A DNA stretch of 64,000 bases, from assembly GCF_029285175.1 (NCBI RefSeq), contig NZ_JABEDH010000008.1, forward strand, positions 1 to 64,000. The letters are read 5' to 3'. Source of the stretch: Sulfitobacter sp. M05. GTDB lineage: Bacteria; Pseudomonadota; Alphaproteobacteria; Rhodobacterales; Rhodobacteraceae. Position numbers and translations under genes: made by a program. Shown here in pieces: positions 46,726 through 55,703 of this stretch; positions within the stretch are counted from its first letter, which is position 1, and each line of letters starts with the position of its first letter. Below the pieces are notes generated by a model. The model was given only the letters and a program-made list of their open reading frames with translations. It had not been told where the DNA came from and did no database searches.

Positions 46726-47217
46726 TTATGGAAACTCTTTTTTCCCGTTTTCCTCCAGTGCAGCGAGAAGTGATTTCAGCGCCGGCTTCAGGGTGGCCCC
46801 TTCATTGGTTCTCAAAAGCTCCAACAAAGATGCTTCATGCTGGCGCGCCATCGGCACCAACACTGACACAACTTCGCGGCCTTTTTCGGTTAGAAAAACA
46901 CGCACCCGGCGGCCATCTTTTGGATCGCTGCGCCGGATAACAAGATCGCGATCCTCCATTTGGATAATGATGCGAGTCAGCCGCGATTGTTCGGCCAGAG
47001 CGACGCGGGCCAACTGTGTTATCATGGTTCCATCGCGGTCAGAAAGACACGCCAATACGCGCCATTCCGGCACCCGAAGGCCCGCTTTTCGGACCTGAGC
47101 ATGAAATTGCGCACTGGCCGATTCGCTCGCGGCAGCAAGCAAATACAACAGGTAGTCCGGGACAAATTCATCTGCCGCGCCGTGATCGTTTTCGGTTTCC
47201 GAAACTTGTCGTGACAC
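46726..47217 (-). CDS. MarR-family transcriptional regulator
   Basis: 163-aa winged-helix repressor: VPEWRVLACLSDRDGTMITQLARVALAEQSRLTRIIIQMEDRDLVIRRSDPKDGRRVRVFLTEKG spans the DNA-binding domain (about 55-120). GTG 47217 was taken as start because AGAAGG lies 9 nt upstream; a TTG ten codons earlier is possible. It separates the TRAP operon from the dioxygenase operon and probably represses both until an aromatic acid or its CoA ester binds. Confidence 0.9.
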   Translation of the reverse strand: MSRQVSETENDHGAADEFVPDYLLYLLAAASESASAQFHAQVRKAGLRVPEWRVLACLSDRDGTMITQLARVALAEQSRLTRIIIQMEDRDLVIRRSDPKDGRRVRVFLTEKGREVVSVLVPMARQHEASLLELLRTNEGATLKPALKSLLAALEENGKKEFP

Positions 47218-47301
47218 GGCGATTACCCTTCTGAATAGCCCCGGCAACAGGTGCCGGCGGCCCCTAAATGAAGCGGTTGTAATCCGATGGCAAGAAAACC
47301 C

Positions 47302-47330
47302 TTGACCTAAAATATATGATTTTTCATATT
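47302..47330 (+). promoter_or_regulatory. Promoter of the dioxygenase operon with overlapping MarR operator
   Basis: A -35-like TTGACC (47302-47307) and -10-like CATATT (47325-47330) are separated by 17 nt. A perfect inverted repeat ATATGA-TTTT-TCATAT (47314-47329) fills the spacer and -10, ideal for repression by steric block. The start codon lies 25 nt downstream. Confidence 0.65.
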
Positions 47331-47354
47331 ATTTGGAGCGGGGGGAGAACATTC

Positions 47355-48305
47355 ATGCCAAAACTCGAAGGTACTGTACTTAAGGTAACAAAGTTGACTG
47401 ATCGCATCAGCGAGTTTTGCATCGGCCAACGCGATGGCACAGCCTTGCCAGGCTTTACGGCAGGCGCACATGTGTCCTTTGATCTGCCGGACGGCGACAC
47501 GCGGGCTTATTCGATGATCGCCTTTGAACCGATCACACCAAACCCCACTGAATACCGTATCGCGGTTCAGCACGAGCCTGAAGGCAAGGGCGGATCAACG
47601 CATATGCACGGGCTGACCGCGGGAACACCAATTTCATTCGCCGCGCCAAAAAATGATTTCCCGCTGCATGATGGTGCCCCCGCTGTTTTGCTGGCAGGGG
47701 GCATCGGGATTACGCCGATGATATCCATGGCCACCACGTTGCGCGCCGCGGGGCAGCATTTTGAATTTCACTACTCTGGCCGCTCTGCTGGGGTGATGGC
47801 CTATGTCGAGACGTTGCAAGAGAATTTTGGCGATGTGTTCCACCTGCATTGCGATGATGATCCGTCCAGCGCGCTGAACCTTGACGCCCTTATCACCGAG
47901 ATTGATGTCGCGGCCCATCTCTATGTTTGTGGCCCCAAGGGACTTATTGATGCCTGTCGCACCAAGGCCGAAGCGGCGGGTATCGACAACGCGCGCATAC
48001 ATTTTGAACTTTTTGACGCCCCCGAAGCGCAGGACGGCGATGCCCCCTTCGAGGTCGAGATCAACTCGGGTGAAGTCTTTACGGTTGGTGCCGACCAATC
48101 CATCGTTGAGGCGCTCGAAAAAGGCGGCGTTGACGTGATGTACGATTGCCAGCGCGGCGATTGTGGCATCTGCCAATGCGATGTCATCAGCGGCACCCCC
48201 GATCACCGGGACGTCGTCCTGTCCGAAGACGAACGCGCAGCGGGCAAGGTCATGCAGATTTGTGTCAGCCGGTCAAAATCACCACGCCTTGTGTTGGATA
48301 TATAA
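47355..48305 (+). CDS. Dioxygenase reductase (flavin and C-terminal 2Fe-2S ferredoxin)
   Basis: 316-aa class IA (phthalate dioxygenase reductase/VanB type) oxidoreductase: flavin domain with RAYSMIAFEP near 47, NAD domain (LLAGGIGITPMISMA near 114) and C-terminal ferredoxin with CQRGDCGICQC near 262. It passes electrons from NADH to the Rieske oxygenase encoded next. GGGGGAGAA precedes ATG 47355. First gene of the operon ending at 55655. Confidence 0.92.
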   Translation: MPKLEGTVLKVTKLTDRISEFCIGQRDGTALPGFTAGAHVSFDLPDGDTRAYSMIAFEPITPNPTEYRIAVQHEPEGKGGSTHMHGLTAGTPISFAAPKNDFPLHDGAPAVLLAGGIGITPMISMATTLRAAGQHFEFHYSGRSAGVMAYVETLQENFGDVFHLHCDDDPSSALNLDALITEIDVAAHLYVCGPKGLIDACRTKAEAAGIDNARIHFELFDAPEAQDGDAPFEVEINSGEVFTVGADQSIVEALEKGGVDVMYDCQRGDCGICQCDVISGTPDHRDVVLSEDERAAGKVMQICVSRSKSPRLVLDI

Positions 48306-48317
48306 AGGATTAACGAC

Positions 48318-49658
48318 ATGGGAACCTATACCGACAATCCAGCCGCACTTGCCGCATTGGTCGAACCACATCAGGTTCACCGCGACATCTATACCAGTCA
48401 GGAAGTCTACTTGCAGGAAATGAAACACCTGTTTGCCAACGCGTGGATTTTTGTGGGGCACGAAAGCCAGACACCGAACAAGGGGGATTATTTCAGCACA
48501 CAGATCGGCAACCAGCCGGTTATTCAGGTTCGCCATTCAACCGGTGATATCCATGTGTTGCTGAACCGCTGTCCGCATAAGGGCACAAAGATTGTCATCG
48601 ACCGTCAGGGCAATACCGGCAAGTTTTTCCGCTGCCCTTACCACGCATGGTCTTTCAAGACCGATGGCTGTCTTTTGGCGATCCCGTTGAAAAAGGGATA
48701 TCAGGATACCGGTCTGGAAAAGACCCAGAGCGGCAACGGTATGAAAGCGGTAGGGGATGTAAGGAATTACCGCGGATTCATTTTTGCCCGTCTCGCCGAA
48801 GAGGGTATCAGCTTTGAAGATTATTTTGGCGAAAGCCTGACATCGCTTGATAACATGGTCGACCGGTCACCGGCTGGCCGGCTGGAGGTTGTGGGGCCAC
48901 CTCTGCGATACCTTCACCATTGCAATTGGAAAATGCTGGTCGAGAACCAGACCGACACCTGTCATCCGATGGTTGCCCATGAATCAAGTGCCGGGACCGC
49001 GGTCAAGCTTTACGAAGAACTGGGCCTGCCGGAAGACGCCCCCAAACCGGCCGCGATGGAGATTATTGCCCCCTTCATGTCGGCCTATGAGTTCTTTGAG
49101 GACATGGGCATTCGCACCTGGCCCAACGGGCACGGGCATACCGGCGTTTCGCATTCGATCCATTCCGACTACTCCGAAATTCCGGGGTATCTGGAGGCGA
49201 TGACTGAAAGCTATGGTGCGGAAAAGGCTAAGGCAATTTTGGCCGACAACCGGCACAACACCGTCTATTTCCCAAACATCATGATCAAAGGGCCGATCCA
49301 GCAGCTGCGGGTCTTCATCCCCTTGGCTGCCGACAAGACCATTGTAGAAAGCTATATCTACCGGTTGGTTGATGCGCCTGATGAGCTGACGGCGCGCACG
49401 GCGATGTACAACCGGATGATCAACGCACCGACGTCAATTGTCGGACATGACGATCTGGAAATGTATGAGCGCGCGCAAGAGGGGCTGATGGTTGATGGCC
49501 TTGAATGGGTCAACATCCAGCGCCTGATCGAAGAGGATGAGGATTTCGAGACAGAGGCAATAGAGAACGGCACCACAGAACGTCAGATGCGCAACCAATT
49601 TCACGCATGGGTCAAGTTCATGACCATCGCAATGGATGAAAAGGAGGCCGCTGAATGA
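48318..49658 (+). CDS. Aromatic ring-hydroxylating dioxygenase, Rieske alpha subunit
   Basis: 446-aa oxygenase. Rieske cluster C85-H87 and C106-H109 (RCPHKG, CPYHAW). Mononuclear iron site with bridging D213 and ligands H216, H221 (ENQTDTCHPMVAH); the carboxylate ligand is likely in GHDDLEMYE near 377-385. It adds O2 across an aromatic ring to give a cis-dihydrodiol or hydroxylated product. With a beta subunit it is an alpha3beta3-type enzyme. Substrate unknown. The stop overlaps the beta ATG. Confidence 0.94.
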   Translation: MGTYTDNPAALAALVEPHQVHRDIYTSQEVYLQEMKHLFANAWIFVGHESQTPNKGDYFSTQIGNQPVIQVRHSTGDIHVLLNRCPHKGTKIVIDRQGNTGKFFRCPYHAWSFKTDGCLLAIPLKKGYQDTGLEKTQSGNGMKAVGDVRNYRGFIFARLAEEGISFEDYFGESLTSLDNMVDRSPAGRLEVVGPPLRYLHHCNWKMLVENQTDTCHPMVAHESSAGTAVKLYEELGLPEDAPKPAAMEIIAPFMSAYEFFEDMGIRTWPNGHGHTGVSHSIHSDYSEIPGYLEAMTESYGAEKAKAILADNRHNTVYFPNIMIKGPIQQLRVFIPLAADKTIVESYIYRLVDAPDELTARTAMYNRMINAPTSIVGHDDLEMYERAQEGLMVDGLEWVNIQRLIEEDEDFETEAIENGTTERQMRNQFHAWVKFMTIAMDEKEAAE

Positions 49659-50128
49659 CTGTCACCCGCGATACGTTGATTGATTTCATCTACGATGAAG
49701 CCCGTATGCTTGATGAAGGGAACTATACCGACTGGCTGAACCTTTGGCTGCCGGACGGGCATTATTGGATGCCATTGGATTACAAACAATCCGATCCCAT
49801 CAACCAAACGTCGCTGATGTATGAAGACATGTTCATGCTGAAGCTGCGTGTGGAACGCCTGAACGGTGCGCGCACCTTCAGCCAAAAGCCCAAAAGCCGC
49901 TGTCACCACGTGTTACAACGACCATTCGTCGATGAAATGGAGGAGACACGTTTTGTCACCACGACCTTCATGCACTACGTCGAAACGCGTCTGGATGAAC
50001 AGCAACTGCTTGCCATTACAGCACGGCATGATCTGGCCCTGGTTGACGGTGCTTTGCGGATCGCAAACAAACGGGTGGATATCGTGAACTGCGATGCTGC
50101 TTTTCGCAACATCCAGTTGCTGCCATGA
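49655..50128 (+). CDS. Aromatic ring-hydroxylating dioxygenase, beta subunit
   Basis: 157-aa NTF2-like structural subunit (IDFIYDEARMLDEGNYTDWLNLW, DGHYWMP, NKRVDIVNCD near the end). It stabilises the alpha trimer. ATGA overlaps at both ends with the alpha subunit and the CoA ligase. Confidence 0.92.
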   Translation: MTVTRDTLIDFIYDEARMLDEGNYTDWLNLWLPDGHYWMPLDYKQSDPINQTSLMYEDMFMLKLRVERLNGARTFSQKPKSRCHHVLQRPFVDEMEETRFVTTTFMHYVETRLDEQQLLAITARHDLALVDGALRIANKRVDIVNCDAAFRNIQLLP

Positions 50129-51744
50129 ATATGCCTGACCTCCCTTCGGTTTTCGCAGCATTCCGCGATACGGCCACGCATTTCCCTGATCGGGCGTTCC
50201 TGAACGTTTTGCCGGAAACCGCCGCGATTTATGACATCAAGGCGGGCGAGATAAGCTATGCCGAGGCGCAAACTGAAGTGACCCGCTTGCGCATAGCACT
50301 CGACAACGCAGGATACCGCGACGGACAGCGCGTCATGATGTTGATGGAGAACCGGCCGTCCTTCTTTCTGTGGTGGCTTGCACTGAACGAATTGGGCTTG
50401 TCAGTTGTGCCCGTTAACCCAGACCTGCGCCTGACCGAGCTAAGCTATATGATCGGCCACGCAGAGCCGGTTCTGGCTGTCGCACTGCCTGGTCGGTGCG
50501 ATGATTTGCGCAACGCGGCAAAGGCTGTGGATTGCGCAATGCCAGTGGTCACGCCCACCGATGCCCTGCCACCACCCGCGACGCCGGACAGGATCACCAC
50601 AGGCAGCGGCGCTGATGCCGAGGCCGCACTACTCTATACCTCTGGGACAACAGGTGATCCAAAAGGCTGCATCCTGACCAACACCTATTTTCTGGAGGCC
50701 GGCGCGTGGTATGCGGGAACCGGCGGGCTGTGCGCCCTACGCGATGACGGTGAGCGGATGATTACGCCTCTGCCGATTTTCCACATGAACGCCATGGCCT
50801 ACTCCTTTATGGCAATGATCGCCACAGGCGGCTGTTTGACGGTATTGGATCGTTTTCACCCGCGCAGCTGGTGGGCCTCTGTCCGTGCATCTCAGGCAAC
50901 CTGCCTACACTACCTTGGCGTCATGCCGTCGATGCTAATGGGAGCCGATCCGTCACCTGACGACAAAGAGCATAACGTGCGTTTCGGTTTCGGGGCGGGT
51001 GTTGATCCGAAACTACACAGTGCTTTCGAAGATCGGTTTGGCTTCCCATTGGTCGAAGCATGGGCGATGACCGAAACCGGTGCAGGGGCCGTGATCTGCG
51101 CCAATCGCGAACCACGTCTCATCGGCAAAAGCTGCCTCGGTACGGTCGAGGCTCGTCTGGAAGCGCGTCTGATTGACGAAAACGGGGCCTTGGCAGATCA
51201 AGGCGAGTTGCAAGTGCGCCGTGCAGGCAGTGACCCGCGCCGGGGGTTCTTTTCCGGATATTTCAAAAACACCCCCGCAACAGACGAAGCATGGCAGGGC
51301 GGCTGGTTTCATACCGGTGATATCGTCCGGCGTGATGCCGACGGGATGATGTATTTTGTTGATCGCAAAAAGAACGTGATCCGCAGGTCGGGCGAAAACA
51401 TCGCCGCAGTCGAAGTTGAATCAACCCTGATGCGCCATCCGGCGATTGCAAACGCCGCCGTGGCTGCCGTGCCGGATGCCGTGCGCGGAGACGAGGTGCT
51501 TGCCTGTATTGTCTTGAAACCAGCCACCACAGACAAGGCCAATCTGGCCCGCGAAATCACCGAATGGTGCCTGACCCAACTGGCTTATTACAAGGCACCC
51601 GGGTTCATTGCCTTTGTCGACGCCTTGCCCCTGACGGCGACACATAAATTGCAACGGGCGGCCTTGAAAACACTGGCGAACACACTGGTTTCCAACCCCG
51701 ATACCATCGACACCCGCCCCCTCAAGAAACGGAACGCTGCATGA
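50125..51744 (+). CDS. Class I acyl/aryl-CoA ligase (AMP-forming)
   Basis: 539-aa adenylate-forming ligase: LLYTSGTTGDPKGC P-loop near 171, TPLPIFHMNAMAY, AWAMTETGAG near 313, WFHTGDIVRRDADGMMYFVDRKKNVIRRSGENI motif near 393-424 and the C-terminal catalytic Lys in THKLQR. It activates the imported acid or a dioxygenase product as CoA ester, needed before the thiolase-like step. Coupled to both neighbours by ATGA. Confidence 0.92.
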   Translation: MNMPDLPSVFAAFRDTATHFPDRAFLNVLPETAAIYDIKAGEISYAEAQTEVTRLRIALDNAGYRDGQRVMMLMENRPSFFLWWLALNELGLSVVPVNPDLRLTELSYMIGHAEPVLAVALPGRCDDLRNAAKAVDCAMPVVTPTDALPPPATPDRITTGSGADAEAALLYTSGTTGDPKGCILTNTYFLEAGAWYAGTGGLCALRDDGERMITPLPIFHMNAMAYSFMAMIATGGCLTVLDRFHPRSWWASVRASQATCLHYLGVMPSMLMGADPSPDDKEHNVRFGFGAGVDPKLHSAFEDRFGFPLVEAWAMTETGAGAVICANREPRLIGKSCLGTVEARLEARLIDENGALADQGELQVRRAGSDPRRGFFSGYFKNTPATDEAWQGGWFHTGDIVRRDADGMMYFVDRKKNVIRRSGENIAAVEVESTLMRHPAIANAAVAAVPDAVRGDEVLACIVLKPATTDKANLAREITEWCLTQLAYYKAPGFIAFVDALPLTATHKLQRAALKTLANTLVSNPDTIDTRPLKKRNAA

Positions 51745-52910
51745 AAAGGCAAACCTATGATGGTGTTGTTCTCGCGGCACCGGTTTCTGTTCCCTATGTC
51801 CGTTACAGCATGGAAACCGCGCATTGGTGGATCGCACGGGCCTTGCGCGACACACTCAATACTGCCGGCATCGCCCCGCAGGACCTTGACGGGCTGTCGA
51901 TCTCCAGCTTCTCGTTGTTTCCAGACACACCCGTCGGATTGACCCAGCATCTGGGACTGAGCCCGCGCTGGCTGGACACTGTGCCAACGGGGGGGGCCAG
52001 CGGTGTAATCGCGCTGCGCCGCGCCGCGCGCGCGGTTCAGGCGGGGGATGTGGATGTCGTCGCCTGCGTCGCCGGGGATACCAACCGGATCGATAGCTTC
52101 CGCACCCTGCTCAGCGGGTTTTCACGCTTTTCGATGGATGCCACGTTTCCTTACGGGTTTGGCGGGCCAAACGCCAGCTTTGCCCTCCTTATGGACGCCT
52201 ATATGGAAGAATATGGCACCTCCCGCGAAGACTTTGGCCGCATTGCCGTCGCGCAGCGCGCCAATGCGCTGCACAATCCCGATGCCTTGATGAAAACGCC
52301 GCTGACCCTTGATCAGTATATGGATGCGCGGATGATATCCGATCCGATCGCCCTTTTTGATTGTGTGATGCCCTGCGCGGGGTCCGAGGCATTTCTGGTC
52401 ATGCGCGAAGATGACGCACTGCGCCGCGGCCTGCCGTTTGCCCGAATCTCGGGCACCATCGAACGGCACAATGCCTTTGCCGACGACCCAATCCAGCTGT
52501 GTGGTGGCTGGGGGGTCGACATCGACGAACTTTATCAGATGGCCGATGCCAGCCCCGAAGATATTGATGTGCTTCAGACCTATGACGACTATCCGGTGAT
52601 TTCGATGATGCAATTCGAGGACCTTGGGTTTTGCGCCAAAGGCGAAGGGGGCGCATTTGTACGCAGCCGTGATCTGACCATATCCGGAGATTTCCCGCAC
52701 AACACGTCAGGAGGGCAGCTGTCCGTCGGACAAGCGGGGGCGGCAGGTGGCTATCTGGGTTTGGTAGAGGCGCTGCGTCAGGTAACCGATCAGGCCGGCG
52801 GCACACAGGTTCCTCATGCACGCTGTGCGATGGTCTCCGGATTTGGCATGATCAATTATGATCGCGGCGTCTGTTCTGCTGCTGCCATCATTCAGGGGGC
52901 ATGCACATGA
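51741..52910 (+). CDS. Thiolase-fold protein lacking thiolase Cys and His (SCP2/Ltp2-like)
   Basis: 389-aa thiolase-superfamily protein (LSISSFSLF, VPTGGASGVIALRRAARAV, DVLQTYDDYPVISM, NTSGGQLSVGQAGAAGG). The nucleophilic Cys of CASG is Gly (G85), and the GHP His is Gln in GQAGA, so classical thiolysis is not possible. Ltp2-type members with such changes are retro-aldolases that work with a DUF35 partner, and the next gene encodes a DUF35 domain. Predicted: side-chain C-C cleavage of a 3-hydroxyacyl-CoA. This is inference. Confidence 0.85.
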   Translation: MKRQTYDGVVLAAPVSVPYVRYSMETAHWWIARALRDTLNTAGIAPQDLDGLSISSFSLFPDTPVGLTQHLGLSPRWLDTVPTGGASGVIALRRAARAVQAGDVDVVACVAGDTNRIDSFRTLLSGFSRFSMDATFPYGFGGPNASFALLMDAYMEEYGTSREDFGRIAVAQRANALHNPDALMKTPLTLDQYMDARMISDPIALFDCVMPCAGSEAFLVMREDDALRRGLPFARISGTIERHNAFADDPIQLCGGWGVDIDELYQMADASPEDIDVLQTYDDYPVISMMQFEDLGFCAKGEGGAFVRSRDLTISGDFPHNTSGGQLSVGQAGAAGGYLGLVEALRQVTDQAGGTQVPHARCAMVSGFGMINYDRGVCSAAAIIQGACT

Positions 52911-54154
52911 CAAAACCGTTGCCAACACCAGTAAAAAAGAACCCACAAAAACGCAGTACCGTTCCAACATTGCCACCGGTGGCACGCTCGCGTGCGGCGC
53001 TAGGGCTGGCGGTCGCGGCGGCGCGCGGTGCTTTTGCACTTCAGCACTGCGAGGATTGCGGCGCGGTGCAATATCCGCCGCGCGACGCCTGCTGCAAATG
53101 CCTTTCTGTTGCGCTGGATTGGCGTGAAACCGATCCGACAGCAAAGGTGCTGGCGCAAACCACCATCCGTGTCTCCCCCGACCCCTATTTCCGTGAACGC
53201 CTTCCGTGGCGCATGGGGTCGGTCAAGCTGGCGGCGGGGCCGGTGGTTGTCTGCCATTTGCATAGCGAGGTCGTCCGGGGTGACACCGCGGAGATAGTTT
53301 TGAAACTGGATAAGGCGGGGCAGGGAGTGATGGTTGCCCTTCCACAGAAAGGAAGTGAACATATGCAGGATGATCCAATGTTACGCGCGATGTCCTGTGA
53401 TCCGCGTCATCGCCGCGTGCTGATCACCGATGCGCGATCCCCGCTTGCCCTGCCGCTGGCCAAAGCGCTGTTAGGTGCTGGTGCCACCACTATCTTTATT
53501 GGCGAGCCAGAAGACTGGCGGAACTGGGAAGGGCGCGCGGCATTGGCGGCGCTGGAGAATGTGGATTTGTTGCCCCTGGATGTGACGGATACGTCATCGG
53601 TCACGCGGTTGGCGGCCGAGATCGGCGGTAAAGTTGATATCCTGATCAACACCGCAAGCTTCCTGCGTCCCGGCGGCGTACTGGGGGGCGATACGGTTTT
53701 CGCCCGTGACAGTATGGAAACCAATGTCCTTGGCCTGATGCGGCTAGCGCAGGCCTTCGGTCCTGCCATGGCGGGGCGCACCGCGGATGGCGTCAATTCG
53801 GCGGCGGCATGGGTGAACCTGCTGTCATCGCAGGCCTTGGCACCGGATACCTCTTTTGGAACATTCGGGGCCACGCAGGCCGCTGCCCGCTCTCTCAGCC
53901 AAACACTGCGCGCGGAATTCAGCAAGGCGGGCTTGCGGGTCATGAACGTCTATTCCGGTCCGGCGGACGATGAATGGCATCAACCACTTCCGCCACCAAA
54001 GGTGTCGCCCAGTTCTGTTGCCCGCGCGATTGTCAAAGGACTGATTGACGGTTTGGAAGAGGTCGCTTGCGGAGATATCGCCCGCGAGGCGTTGGAACGA
54101 TGGTCAGCCGATCCCGCATTGTTTGAACGGGAATTACGCGGAGGCGGCTCATGA
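52907..54154 (+). CDS. DUF35 zinc-ribbon/OB-fold protein fused to a degenerate SDR domain
   Basis: 415-aa fusion. N-terminal third is a DUF35 (ChsH2-like) domain: zinc-ribbon Cys C48, C51, C62/C63, C65 (CEDCG...CCKC), then an OB-fold about 80-145. From about 165 a short-chain dehydrogenase fold follows, but the TGxxxGIG turn reads TDARSPLAL and the YxxxK pair reads FGATQ (Phe and Gln), so it is probably not a dehydrogenase. NTAS and SS positions are kept. ATG 52907 overlaps the thiolase stop and has AGGGGG 7 nt before it. Likely obligate partner of the thiolase-like protein. Confidence 0.85.
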   Translation: MTKPLPTPVKKNPQKRSTVPTLPPVARSRAALGLAVAAARGAFALQHCEDCGAVQYPPRDACCKCLSVALDWRETDPTAKVLAQTTIRVSPDPYFRERLPWRMGSVKLAAGPVVVCHLHSEVVRGDTAEIVLKLDKAGQGVMVALPQKGSEHMQDDPMLRAMSCDPRHRRVLITDARSPLALPLAKALLGAGATTIFIGEPEDWRNWEGRAALAALENVDLLPLDVTDTSSVTRLAAEIGGKVDILINTASFLRPGGVLGGDTVFARDSMETNVLGLMRLAQAFGPAMAGRTADGVNSAAAWVNLLSSQALAPDTSFGTFGATQAAARSLSQTLRAEFSKAGLRVMNVYSGPADDEWHQPLPPPKVSPSSVARAIVKGLIDGLEEVACGDIAREALERWSADPALFERELRGGGS

Positions 54155-54933
54155 GCAACGCAATCACAGATCTGGTCAGCGCATTGGCAGACGGACAAGC
54201 CCGCATAGTTGATTTGACCCACACACTCGATCCGGATTTTCCGGTCATCATTCTGCCGCCTGAATTCGGCCAATGCGCCCGTTTCCGGATGGAGGAAGTA
54301 TCGGCCTATGATCACCGGGGCCCAGCGTGGAAATGGCACAACCTTACCCTGAACGAACATACCGGGACGCATTTTGACGCCCCAATCCATTGGGTGTCTG
54401 GCAAGGATGTGCCGAACGGCGCGGTCGATGCAATCCCACCCGAGATGTTCGTCGGACCAGTCGTTGTTATAGATTGCTCCGAAGGCGCAGCACAGGACGC
54501 TGATTTCGAACTGACGCCAGACATTATTTTGGCTTGGGAGGACGCGCATGGACGTATTCCTGCCGATGCCTGGGTCTTGATGCGCACCGATTGGTCAAAG
54601 CGGCGCGGTACCGACTATCTGAACATGCACAACGATGGGCCACATTCTCCGGGTCCGGTCCCTGCTGCAATTGAGTTGCTTCTTGAACGGGGGATACGCG
54701 GGTTTGGGACGGAAACCGTCGGCACGGATGCCGGACAGGGTGCCCATTACACACCGCCCTATCCGGCGCATTACCTGCTGCATGGGGCGGGCAAATACGG
54801 GCTGCAATGCCTGTGCAACCTCGACCAATTACCGCCGACAGGCGCAATGCTGATCGCGCCACCGCTCAAGATCAAAGGCGGCACAGGAAGCCCGCTTCGC
54901 GTATTGGCCCTGATACCGGGAGAAACCACATGA
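54151..54933 (+). CDS. Cyclase-family metal hydrolase
   Basis: 260-aa protein of the cyclase/kynurenine-formamidase family with the metal motif HTGTHFDAPIH near 70. The family hydrolyses amides, lactones or ring-type C-N bonds. It sits in the dioxygenase operon, with ATGA overlaps at both ends, so it probably opens or hydrolyses an intermediate. Fusion or isomerase roles cannot be excluded. Confidence 0.88.
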   Translation: MSNAITDLVSALADGQARIVDLTHTLDPDFPVIILPPEFGQCARFRMEEVSAYDHRGPAWKWHNLTLNEHTGTHFDAPIHWVSGKDVPNGAVDAIPPEMFVGPVVVIDCSEGAAQDADFELTPDIILAWEDAHGRIPADAWVLMRTDWSKRRGTDYLNMHNDGPHSPGPVPAAIELLLERGIRGFGTETVGTDAGQGAHYTPPYPAHYLLHGAGKYGLQCLCNLDQLPPTGAMLIAPPLKIKGGTGSPLRVLALIPGETT

Positions 54934-55655
54934 CGACCTATACCGCAGTGATCACCGGGGGCAGCAAAGGGATTGGTGCCGATCTCGCCCATAGGTTGCT
55001 TGAACGTGGCTACCGTGTGGTTTCCATCGCCCGCAATACGGCCGACTGGAGCGCCGAAGGCTGTGAACATATCCAAGCCGACTTGCTGGATCCGGCCTCT
55101 GTCGCCGCAGTCGCCGCCGATATTGCGGCCCGCTACGAGGTAACCCACCTCATCCACAATGCCGGATTGATCTGGCCTAACCTGATTGAATCGGCCAAGC
55201 CCGAGGACATTACCGGACTGGCCCAGTTGCATCTTGGTTCCGCCCTTGGTCTGTTGCAGGCTTTCCTGCCTTCCATGAAGAAACACGGTTTCGGACGGGT
55301 CATGTTCAACGCGTCACGCGCGGCACTGGGTGCCCCGACCCGAACTGCCTATTCCGCCTCCAAAGCCGGTATGATCGGCATGGCACGCACATGGGCACTG
55401 GAACTTGCACCCCAGGGTATCACCGTGAATGTAGTGGCCCCCGGACCGGTGCAGACAGATAATTTCTGGGGTATCATTCCAAAAGAAAGCGAACAGGAGG
55501 CTGCTCTGGCAACCCGGATACCGGTTGGCCGCTTGGGCAAGGTCGAAGATGTCACCAATGCGTTTCTGTTTTTCTGTGCGCCAGAAAACAGCTTTGTCAC
55601 CGGTCAGACATTATTCGTTTGCGGTGGCTCCAGCATCGGCACATTGACCCTTTAG
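54930..55655 (+). CDS. SDR-family oxidoreductase
   Basis: 241-aa short-chain dehydrogenase: cofactor turn ITGGSKGIG near 8, NAG (HNAGLIWPN), catalytic YSASK near 148, and a C-terminal CGGSSIG close. Intact, unlike the fused SDR upstream. Likely cis-dihydrodiol or 3-hydroxyacyl dehydrogenase of the pathway. ATG 54930 overlaps the cyclase stop; the longer upstream frame is out of context. Last gene of the operon. Confidence 0.92.
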   Translation: MTTYTAVITGGSKGIGADLAHRLLERGYRVVSIARNTADWSAEGCEHIQADLLDPASVAAVAADIAARYEVTHLIHNAGLIWPNLIESAKPEDITGLAQLHLGSALGLLQAFLPSMKKHGFGRVMFNASRAALGAPTRTAYSASKAGMIGMARTWALELAPQGITVNVVAPGPVQTDNFWGIIPKESEQEAALATRIPVGRLGKVEDVTNAFLFFCAPENSFVTGQTLFVCGGSSIGTLTL

Positions 55656-55703
55656 CGGTAGGCGAAATTGGCGGGCCTGATCCCAAGGCTCGCCGGTTTC
55701 GGC

